DNA of 36,572 nt from positions 1 through 36,572 of the forward strand of contig JAIPBU010000004.1 in assembly GCA_021738535.1 (NCBI GenBank). The letters run 5' to 3'. This stretch comes from Bacteroidales bacterium (GTDB lineage: Bacteria; Bacteroidota; Bacteroidia; Bacteroidales; VadinHA17). The position numbers were made by a program, and so were the translations under genes. Positions 30,353 to 36,572 of this stretch are shown piece by piece (positions within the stretch are counted from its first letter, which is position 1; each line of letters opens with the position of its first letter). The notes beneath the pieces are model-generated. The model did no database searches. It was given only the letters and a program-made list of their open reading frames with translations, and had not been told where the DNA came from.

Positions 30353-31423
30353 ATGGAAAAGGAACTACGTTTAATGAAAGGTAACGAGGCCATTGCTGAA
30401 GCAGCAATAAGGGCCGGTACCGATGGATATTTCGGATATCCCATCACACCACAAAGTGAAGTACTTGAATATCTTATGGCGGAGAAGCCTCACGAAAGAA
30501 CAGGTATGGTTGTTTTGCAGGCGGAAAGTGAAGTAGCTGCCATTAATATGGTCTATGGAGGTGCAGGATGCGGAAAAAAAATAATGACATCATCTTCCTC
30601 ACCCGGTATATCACTGAAGCAGGAAGGAATAACTTATATTGCAGGTGCAGAACTGCCCTGCCTGATACTTAATGTTGTAAGAGGAGGTCCCGGCCTGGGA
30701 ACCATTCAGCCTGCACAGTCTGATTACTTCCAGGCTACCAAAGGGGGTGGACACGGCGATTACCATCTTATAGTACTGGCACCATCATCAGTGCAGGAAA
30801 TGGCCGATTTTGTAGAGCTTGCTTATGATCTTGCTTTTAAATACAGGAACCCGGCTATGATATTATCTGATGGTGCTATTGGCCAGATGATGGAAAAAGT
30901 ATGGCTTAAACCACAGAAGGAAAGATCAAAAGAAGCTCCCGCATGGGCTACAACAGGGAAGACACCTGACCGCGAAAGAAATATTATTACCTCACTCGAC
31001 CTTGATTCAAATAAACAGGAACAATTTAATATCAAGCTTCAGGATAAATACCGTGAAATGAAGGAAAAGGAAGTGAGATACGAAGAGTTCCAGTGCGATG
31101 ATGCCGAGTACCTGCTGGTTGCTTATGGCACAAGTGCAAGGGTATGCCAGAAAGCTATTCAACTGGCCAGGGAAGAAGGTATCAAAGCAGGGCTTTTGAG
31201 GCCTATTACCCTTTTCCCGTTTCCAACAAAGGAGATACGCCGGATGGCTGACCAGGTGAAAGGGATGCTCTCAGTAGAAATGAGTGCAGGCCAGATGGTC
31301 GAAGATGTAAGGCTTGCCGTAAATGGTAAAGTGCCCGTTGAACATTTTGGAAGAATGGGAGGCATTGTGACAAATGCCGAAGAAGTTGTGGAAAGTTTGA
31401 AAACTAAAATCATTGGAGGATAA
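30353..31423 (+). CDS. 2-oxoacid:ferredoxin oxidoreductase, alpha subunit (VorB/KorA-like)
   Basis: A 356-residue alpha subunit of the 2-oxoacid:acceptor oxidoreductase family. It begins LMKGNEAIAEAAIRAG with the TPP-pyrimidine-domain motif GYPITPQSEVLEYL, then GKKIMTSSSSPGISLKQEG and GPGLGTIQPAQSDY. A C-terminal domain (about 245-345) resembles the transketolase C-terminal domain (LLVAYGTSARVCQKA). Bacteroidota homologues are annotated as VorB (branched-chain 2-oxoacids) or KorA (2-oxoglutarate). Next to an aminotransferase with a branched-chain-type leader, VOR activity is the better guess, but it is not proven. It overlaps no neighbour; the beta ATG follows 4 bp after its stop. Confidence 0.9.
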   Translation: MEKELRLMKGNEAIAEAAIRAGTDGYFGYPITPQSEVLEYLMAEKPHERTGMVVLQAESEVAAINMVYGGAGCGKKIMTSSSSPGISLKQEGITYIAGAELPCLILNVVRGGPGLGTIQPAQSDYFQATKGGGHGDYHLIVLAPSSVQEMADFVELAYDLAFKYRNPAMILSDGAIGQMMEKVWLKPQKERSKEAPAWATTGKTPDRERNIITSLDLDSNKQEQFNIKLQDKYREMKEKEVRYEEFQCDDAEYLLVAYGTSARVCQKAIQLAREEGIKAGLLRPITLFPFPTKEIRRMADQVKGMLSVEMSAGQMVEDVRLAVNGKVPVEHFGRMGGIVTNAEEVVESLKTKIIGG

Positions 31424-31427
31424 GAAC

Positions 31428-32210
31428 ATGGCAGAAAATATAAGCCCAAAAACAATAATAAAACCTGAAAACCTTGTCCATAAAAGATCTTCGGTGCTTA
31501 CCGATAATACTATGCACTATTGCCCGGGATGCGGACATGGAACCGCACATAATGTGTTAGCAGAGGTGATCGAAGAAATGGATATTCAACAGGATACCAT
31601 TGGTGTGACTCCTGTAGGTTGTTCTGTACTGATGTATAATTACATGAACCTTGACATGCAGGAGGCAGCCCACGGTCGTGCCCCGGCTCTTGCAACAGCA
31701 ATAAAAAGACTGCTTCCCGAAAAGTATGTTTTTACATACCAGGGTGATGGCGACCTGGCAGCTATAGGAACGGCTGAGACCATTCACAGCTGTAACAGGG
31801 GCGAGAATATACTTATAATCTTTATCAATAATGGTATCTACGGTATGACCGGAGGCCAGATGGCCCCGACAACACTGGAGGGAATGAAGTCGTCTACCTC
31901 ACCTTACGGAAGAGATAAACAGATGATGGGTAATCCCCTTAAAATGACTGATATAGTTGCAACCCTGCCCGGTACCTATTATGTAACACGCCAGAGTGTG
32001 CATAAACCCGCTAATGTAAGGAAAACAAAGAAAGCAATACGTAAAGCATTTGAATATCAAAAGCTTAATAAAGGAACATGCTTTATTGAAATAGTATCTA
32101 ATTGTCCTTCAGGATGGAAAATGACACCCGTGGAGTCAAATAAGTGGATGGAGGAAAATATGTTCCCGTTTTATCCCCTGGGCGATTTTAAAGTTCCCGA
32201 GGATAAGTAG
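31428..32210 (+). CDS. 2-oxoacid:ferredoxin oxidoreductase, beta (TPP-binding) subunit
   Basis: A 260-residue TPP-binding subunit. It shows YCPGCGHGTAH near residue 31 with cysteines typical of the beta subunit, and the TPP/Mg motif GDGDLAAIGTAETIHSCNRG followed by IFINNGIYGMTGGQMAPTT. It catalyses decarboxylation of the 2-oxoacid and holds the hydroxyethyl-type intermediate. The ATG at 31428 follows GGAGGATAAGAAC, a good ribosome-binding site; an upstream in-frame TTG at 31413 overlaps the alpha gene and is less likely. Confidence 0.92.
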   Translation: MAENISPKTIIKPENLVHKRSSVLTDNTMHYCPGCGHGTAHNVLAEVIEEMDIQQDTIGVTPVGCSVLMYNYMNLDMQEAAHGRAPALATAIKRLLPEKYVFTYQGDGDLAAIGTAETIHSCNRGENILIIFINNGIYGMTGGQMAPTTLEGMKSSTSPYGRDKQMMGNPLKMTDIVATLPGTYYVTRQSVHKPANVRKTKKAIRKAFEYQKLNKGTCFIEIVSNCPSGWKMTPVESNKWMEENMFPFYPLGDFKVPEDK

Positions 32211-32239
32211 TTTAACAACAAATTGAAAACTGACAACTT

Positions 32240-32785
32240 ATGACAGAAGAAATAATAATAGCCGGATTCGGGGGACAGGGAGTCCTCTCAATGGGAAAAA
32301 TAATGGCTTATTCAGGTATCATGCAGGATATGGAGGTCAGCTGGATGCCTTCTTACGGACCTGAGATGAGGGGAGGAACAGCTAATGTGACAGTTATACT
32401 GAGCGATGAGCGGATAAGCAGCCCTATACTGAGAACATTTGATACAGCAGTAATACTCAACCAGCAGTCGCTTGATAAGTTTGAGAAAGCTGTTAAACCG
32501 GGAGGTACACTTATTTATGACGGTAATGGTATTACCCGCCACCCGGAAAGGGATGATATTGCCGTTTACAGGATAGATGCTACCGAAGAAGCTGCAAAGC
32601 TGGAAAGCTCTAAAACCTTTAACATGGTGGTGCTGGGCGGATATCTTAAGATTAAACCGGTACTTAAACTGGAAAATGTTATCACGGGACTTAAGAAATC
32701 GCTTCCCGAAAGATACCATCACCTCCTGCCCATGAATGAGAAAGCTCTCTCAAGAGGCATGGAGATTATAAAGAAGCTGAACTAG
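32240..32785 (+). CDS. 2-oxoacid:ferredoxin oxidoreductase, gamma subunit
   Basis: A 181-residue gamma subunit with the family opening IIIAGFGGQGVLSMGKIMAY, then WMPSYGPEMRGGTANVTVI and TFNMVVLGGYLKI. The gamma domain binds CoA in these complexes. It completes the delta-alpha-beta-gamma set and is the last gene of the operon. The convergent nadD ends 30 bp downstream, and no clear terminator hairpin was found between them. Confidence 0.92.
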   Translation: MTEEIIIAGFGGQGVLSMGKIMAYSGIMQDMEVSWMPSYGPEMRGGTANVTVILSDERISSPILRTFDTAVILNQQSLDKFEKAVKPGGTLIYDGNGITRHPERDDIAVYRIDATEEAAKLESSKTFNMVVLGGYLKIKPVLKLENVITGLKKSLPERYHHLLPMNEKALSRGMEIIKKLN

Positions 32786-32815
32786 TAGATTAGGATACGT
32801 ATTCCATTATTCCAT

Positions 32816-33406
32816 TTACTCATAGAAATGCATATCCCTGGCATACTGCCACACGCCCGGAGGCAGGAAATGCCTGATGTCCTTGCCGTCGGCAATTGCT
32901 TCCCTGATGAATGTGCCGGAGATTTCTATCTTTGGTGCGTCCACAACTTCAATATCCGAAGTGGTTATAAGTTCCCTGGCTGATTCACCGGGCTGGCTGT
33001 TACGTGTGTCGCGTGGATAAACAATTATCTTGTATGAACGGGTGAGCATCCCTGCATTTTTCCACTTGTGAATGGTAAGCAGGTTATCACTGCCCATAAT
33101 CAGTTCGAATGTCCTGGCAGGATGTTTTTCGCTTAGCCAGGTTAATGTATCAATAGTATAGGAGGGAACCGGCAATTTGCTTTCAATATCAGATGCCCTG
33201 AACCTGTTGTCGTTTTCAATCGCAATTTCAACAAGCCTCATCCTGTGGTGATCCGCCAGCAGGCTGCTCTTCTTTTTCAGAGGATTCTGGGGGCTTACCA
33301 CAAACCAGAGCTCATCAAGGTCACTGTATTCATATATATAATTGGCTATTGCCATATGCCCTATATGGATTGGGTTGAATGAGCCGAAATATAGACCTGT
33401 TTTCAT
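32816..33406 (-). CDS. nadD: Nicotinate-nucleotide adenylyltransferase
   Basis: Makes deamido-NAD from nicotinate mononucleotide and ATP. The 196-residue protein has the nucleotidyltransferase motif GLYFGSFNPIHIGH at residues 4-17, the family segment VSPQNPLKKKSSL, VPSYTIDTLTWL, FELIMGSDNLLTIHKW, and ISGTFIREAI near the C-terminus. Length and motifs are those of standard NadD. It is the last gene of the yicC-gmk-nadD minus-strand operon, starting 7 bp after gmk. Confidence 0.95.
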   Translation of the reverse strand: MKTGLYFGSFNPIHIGHMAIANYIYEYSDLDELWFVVSPQNPLKKKSSLLADHHRMRLVEIAIENDNRFRASDIESKLPVPSYTIDTLTWLSEKHPARTFELIMGSDNLLTIHKWKNAGMLTRSYKIIVYPRDTRNSQPGESARELITTSDIEVVDAPKIEISGTFIREAIADGKDIRHFLPPGVWQYARDMHFYE

Positions 33407-33413
33407 AATTTTT

Positions 33414-33983
33414 CTAATCCTTAATAAATGATCTGCAAAGATTTAGTGCCCTGCTTTGAGCTTCTTCAAGGTTGTCATTAATGATTACCTCGTCAAAATT
33501 TATTGCCTTTTTTATTTCACGTGCTGCCTTGGCAATGCGCATGTCAATCTGTGAAAGGTCTTCCGTGCCCCGGTTTATAAGTCTTTTTCTTAGTTCATCA
33601 ACATCAGGGGGCTTTACAAAGATGGCAAGTGCCCTGTCACCAAAAACTTTTTTAAGGTTAACACCGCCGCTTACGTCAATGTCAAAAATTACATGTTTAC
33701 CTTTTTTAAGTATGCTTTCAACTTCGCTCATTAATGTTCCGTAGTAGGTGCCTTCATAAACCTCTTCCCATTCAATAAAATCACCGGTATCTGCCTTTCT
33801 GCGAAAGTCTGCCGGGCTGATAAAGTAGTAATCCTTACCGTGTTCTTCTCCTGCCCTGGGCTTCCTGCTGGTTGCCGAAACAGAAAACTCAATGCCGGGC
33901 TCATTCTCCAGTAAATATTTTACTATACTCGTCTTGCCCGAACCCGATGGAGCAGAAAATATTATGACTTTACCCTTTTTCAT
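33414..33983 (-). CDS. gmk: Guanylate kinase
   Basis: Phosphorylates GMP to GDP. The 189-residue protein has the P-loop APSGSGKTSIVKYLL, the GMP-binding SVSATSRKPRAGEEHGKDYYF, FIEWEEVYEGTYYGT, and DIDVSGGVNLKK with the lid residues in RLINRGTEDLSQIDMRI. All standard features are present. Its ATG overlaps the yicC stop by 4 bp (ATGA), so the two are translationally coupled, as commonly seen for this gene pair. Confidence 0.96.
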   Translation of the reverse strand: MKKGKVIIFSAPSGSGKTSIVKYLLENEPGIEFSVSATSRKPRAGEEHGKDYYFISPADFRRKADTGDFIEWEEVYEGTYYGTLMSEVESILKKGKHVIFDIDVSGGVNLKKVFGDRALAIFVKPPDVDELRKRLINRGTEDLSQIDMRIAKAAREIKKAINFDEVIINDNLEEAQSRALNLCRSFIKD

Positions 33984-34852
33984 AATACATTCAATACCTG
34001 TTCTTTAACTTTTTCGAGTTCATCTTTCATCCTTATAACAATCTTCTGTATATGTACATCATTTGCTTTTGAACCAAGTGTATTGATTTCCCTTCCTATC
34101 TCCTGTGAGATGAAGCCCAGCTTTTTACCATTTGCATTTGCGTCATCGATTGTTTCTGTAAAATAATCGCAATGCTTCTTCAGCCTCACTTTTTCTTCAT
34201 TTATATCCAGTTTCTCCAGGTAATAAAGGACTTCCTGCTCAAAGCGGTTCATGTCTATATTTTCATTATCAAGTTGCTGCAGACTGCTTTCAATCCTCTC
34301 CTTTATCCTTTCAATTCTTTTATCTTCATACTGAGGCACTTCTTCCAGGTATTTCTCAATAAGGCCAATTCTCTTCTTCAGATCAGCCTCCATGGACTTC
34401 CCTTCCTCTAACCGGTACTCATCCAGATTGCTGATTGCCTGATCAAGAAGACCTGAGATCATGTCCCATTCTTCTTCACTTATAGTTTGTCTTTCAGTTT
34501 TGAGTGTTTCGGGCAGTCTCATTATAATGGACAATAGTTGTTCCCTGTTCTCAATATACAGCTGACCGGCAATATCCATAAGCTGGTTATAATAGCTTTT
34601 GATAGCTGCCTCGTTAAGGTTGGGAACATTCTGTTCATCCATACTGTCAATATAGATTGTCAGATCAGCTTTTCCCCGTTTTAATCCCTGGCTTATCCGT
34701 GACCTTATTTCTATCTCCTTCTCCTTGTAATACCATGGCATCCTGGTATTGATATCCGTCTGCTTGCCGTTGAGTGATCTCAGTTCAACAGTGATTTTTT
34801 TTCCGGCTGTTTCGGCATAAGAAGAACCGTAGCCTGTCATAGATCTTATCAT
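33980..34852 (-). CDS. yicC: YicC/YloC family endoribonuclease
   Basis: A 290-residue protein starting MIRSMTGYGSSYAE, the hallmark of the YicC family, with VELRSLNGKQTDINTRMPWYY after it. The conserved C-terminal core is CDYFTETIDDANANGKKLGF followed by ISQEIGREINTLGSKAND. YicC homologues are endoribonucleases involved in small-RNA turnover. The middle is a long helical region. It is the first gene of the yicC-gmk-nadD operon, and the preceding MATE gene ends 45 bp upstream on the same strand. Confidence 0.92.
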   Translation of the reverse strand: MIRSMTGYGSSYAETAGKKITVELRSLNGKQTDINTRMPWYYKEKEIEIRSRISQGLKRGKADLTIYIDSMDEQNVPNLNEAAIKSYYNQLMDIAGQLYIENREQLLSIIMRLPETLKTERQTISEEEWDMISGLLDQAISNLDEYRLEEGKSMEADLKKRIGLIEKYLEEVPQYEDKRIERIKERIESSLQQLDNENIDMNRFEQEVLYYLEKLDINEEKVRLKKHCDYFTETIDDANANGKKLGFISQEIGREINTLGSKANDVHIQKIVIRMKDELEKVKEQVLNVL

Positions 34853-34896
34853 AGTCAGTGTATTTGTAAAGCAAATTTATTAAAATTTAGAGATAG

Positions 34897-36240
34897 TCAG
34901 TTATTCTGAGGTTTTACAATGACTTTTTTCTTCCACCGGCCGGTCATGTAATAAATCCATGACATGATCAATCCGCTTGCCCAGCTCATTGGAAAAGACC
35001 ACCAGATACCTGTTTCACCGAACCTGTCTGAGAGGAAGACCGCAAAGGGAATACGTATAAGCCAAAGAGATATAAGGCTGATTATCATTGGAATAAATGT
35101 ATCGCCTGCTCCACGCATTACGCCGTTGAAAGTAAACATAAAAGCAAAAACTATATAAAAGAGGCTCACTATGGTGAGGTATTCAGAACCAATATCAATA
35201 ACTGCCGGGTCATCTGTAAATGCCCTCATAAACACATCACCAAAAGATACTATCAGTGCCGTGGTGGCTATTGTCACTATGGTAGTGAGAAATATTGTTG
35301 AAAGCAAACCTGTCCTTACCCTGCCTGTCTTATTGGCCCCCAGGTTCTGTCCTACGAAGGTTGCAAGTGCCTGGGCCATTATCATCGCCGGTATTGTGGC
35401 TATAGCATCAAGTCGGGCCCCTACTGAGAATGCTGCTATTACATCTGTCCCGAAAGTGTTTACAACACCCATTATTGCCATAATCCCAAGCGATACAAAT
35501 GTGTGCTGCAGCCCGGTAGGTACACCAATGCGTATGCTGTGACGGAAAATTTTCCTGTCAAATACAAGCTTCCTGAGATCGAAATTAATAATACTGTGAT
35601 AACGGTTCAGGTATATGATGGCTGTTATGAGTGCTCCCGTTTGTGATATTACGGTGGCCAGCGCTACTCCCTTTATGCCCATTTCAAATACTATGACAAA
35701 AAGAAGATCCAGGCCAACATTGGTGAGTGTGGAAATCATCAGGAAATAAAGTGGTGTTTTTGAATCACCCATACCCCTCAGTATGGCACTGGTACCGTTA
35801 AAACCAAAAAAAACTATCAAACCCATCAGGAAAATATTAAGGTACTCAAGTGCCATTGGCATTACTTCTTCCGGCAGGTTGAGCAGTTTGAATATCTCCT
35901 CGCTGAAAATGAGACCTACAATGGAACTTATTATTGATGCAAAGAATAAACCTATATACAAGGTATCTATAGCACGTTTTACATTCTTATAATCCTTCGC
36001 TCCGAAATATTGTGATATTACTATTGTTACTCCTGAGGCCAGGCCTATTATCATTGAAATAAGCACGAAAATTACGGGGAAAGAGGCTCCAACTGCTGCA
36101 AGGGCTTCTTTACCAATAAAATTGCCTACAATGATACTGTCTACGATATTGTAAAACTGCTGGAAAAGACTTCCGGCAAGCATGGGTAATGCAAACTGCA
36201 GAATCAAACGCCCTTCTTTGCCCTCGGTCATGTCTTTCAT
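34897..36240 (-). CDS. MATE family multidrug/flavin-type efflux transporter
   Basis: A 447-residue polytopic membrane protein with about twelve hydrophobic segments in two homologous halves. The start, MTEGKEGRLILQFALPMLAG SLFQQ, and the pattern of ADSIIVGNFIG-type loops (here VDSIIVGNFIGKEALAAVGAS) mark a MATE (NorM/DinF-like) transporter. It exports cationic or other small molecules by Na+ or H+ antiport; the substrate is unknown. The ATG at 36240 is used; a TTG two codons upstream and an ATG three codons downstream are alternatives. It lies upstream of yicC on the same strand but probably is separately transcribed. Confidence 0.92.
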   Translation of the reverse strand: MKDMTEGKEGRLILQFALPMLAGSLFQQFYNIVDSIIVGNFIGKEALAAVGASFPVIFVLISMIIGLASGVTIVISQYFGAKDYKNVKRAIDTLYIGLFFASIISSIVGLIFSEEIFKLLNLPEEVMPMALEYLNIFLMGLIVFFGFNGTSAILRGMGDSKTPLYFLMISTLTNVGLDLLFVIVFEMGIKGVALATVISQTGALITAIIYLNRYHSIINFDLRKLVFDRKIFRHSIRIGVPTGLQHTFVSLGIMAIMGVVNTFGTDVIAAFSVGARLDAIATIPAMIMAQALATFVGQNLGANKTGRVRTGLLSTIFLTTIVTIATTALIVSFGDVFMRAFTDDPAVIDIGSEYLTIVSLFYIVFAFMFTFNGVMRGAGDTFIPMIISLISLWLIRIPFAVFLSDRFGETGIWWSFPMSWASGLIMSWIYYMTGRWKKKVIVKPQNN

Positions 36241-36409
36241 ATACAAATCCTGAAATGAATTGCAAAAGAAGCTAAAATAGAAGCAAGAACAAAATATTAC
36301 TATGTGGTATATATCTTTTATTCCATATTACGTTATATGCTATAAATGCTATATTTTTGGCATTGCATTTGTAAATCAAAAATTAAACTAAGCATCACTT
36401 GACCAAAAA

Positions 36410-36572
36410 ATGGGTATGTTCAATTCTTTTAAAACAAATCTTCGATTACCGCTTATCCTGAGTGTTTTCCTGGCGGTTGTCTATTCTGCATACGGCCAGA
36501 CCGGAACGGAAACGGAAACTGATTCTCTGAGGATAAAAACGGACACACTCAGACCGGTTGTTGATTCACGCG
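36410..36572 (+). CDS. N-terminal fragment of an exported protein
   Basis: An open frame from ATG 36410 runs off the window end (54 codons seen). It starts with a clear signal peptide: basic FKTNLR, hydrophobic LPLILSVFLAVVYSAYG, then a Gln as likely mature start. The mature part begins with Thr/Glu/Asp-rich sequence (TGTETETDSLRIKTDTLRP). This is typical of large outer-membrane or surface proteins of Bacteroidota, but too little is present to name it. The upstream gap 36241-36409 contains AT-rich promoter-like sequence but no exact TAnnTTTG element. Confidence 0.6.
   Translation, partial: MGMFNSFKTNLRLPLILSVFLAVVYSAYGQTGTETETDSLRIKTDTLRPVVDSR

Overview
The window reads as chromosomal DNA of an anaerobic, fermenting member of the Bacteroidota (Bacteroidales/Marinilabiliales-like). 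Signs are promoter elements of the TTTG-N19-TAnnTTTG type (clearest at 23697-23727), few Shine-Dalgarno sequences, M14 peptidase, NHL and Mpv17-like proteins of Bacteroidota type, and oxygen-sensitive enzymes throughout. The taxon is inferred from content, not from a marker gene.

Layout. 1-640: the end of an IS3-type insertion sequence, then a long block of degenerate 8-bp repeats with a duplicated 128-bp unit. 641-4287: trans-3-hydroxyproline dehydratase, GIY-YIG protein, a small exported protein, a metallophosphoesterase and a Nudix hydrolase. 4284-16708: a hydrogenase-signalling region. A minus-strand unit (small [2Fe-2S] ferredoxin, PAS-type sensory [FeFe]-hydrogenase, SpoIIE-type phosphatase) diverges from a plus-strand unit (hydC-, hydB- and hydA-like genes, a sensory [FeFe]-hydrogenase fused to a histidine kinase, a receiver/DHp protein, rex, a RibF-like FAD synthetase). 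16794-23637: the H-cluster maturases hydG and hydE, a broken TM1266-like regulator gene, a lysine-6-dehydrogenase-like enzyme and an M14 peptidase. 23755-28520: a C_GCAxxG_C_C protein, a molbindin, an NHL lipoprotein, an ADP-forming acyl-CoA synthetase and an Mpv17-like membrane protein. 28592-32785: a probable leader peptide plus terminator, an aminotransferase and a four-subunit 2-oxoacid:ferredoxin oxidoreductase. 32816-36240 (minus): nadD, gmk, yicC and a MATE transporter. The window ends in the start of an exported protein.

How the genes fit together. The aminotransferase, 2-oxoacid:ferredoxin oxidoreductase and ADP-forming synthetase make a plausible amino-acid fermentation route that yields ATP and reduced ferredoxin. 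The hydrogenase region could handle or sense the resulting reductant and H2. Rex (an NADH/NAD+ sensor) is encoded in the cluster, and three TGTT-N8-AACA boxes of Rex-operator geometry lie in the divergent hydrogenase promoter region.

Most unusual points. (1) The HydCBA-like complex looks non-standard: the HydA active-site loops carry substitutions, HydB has lost all N-terminal [2Fe-2S] cysteines and has changed flavin-loop residues, and hydA overlaps a hydrogenase-kinase gene by 4 bp. This suggests a signalling complex rather than an ordinary bifurcating hydrogenase. (2) A kinase-linked and a phosphatase-linked sensory hydrogenase share one divergent control region. (3) The aminotransferase/oxidoreductase operon has an attenuator-like leader rich in Leu, Val and Ile codons. 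(4) Degenerate repeats with a strict 7- or 8-bp period sit at gene ends and in places supply stop codons.

hydF was not found here. No tRNA, rRNA or CRISPR array was recognised.
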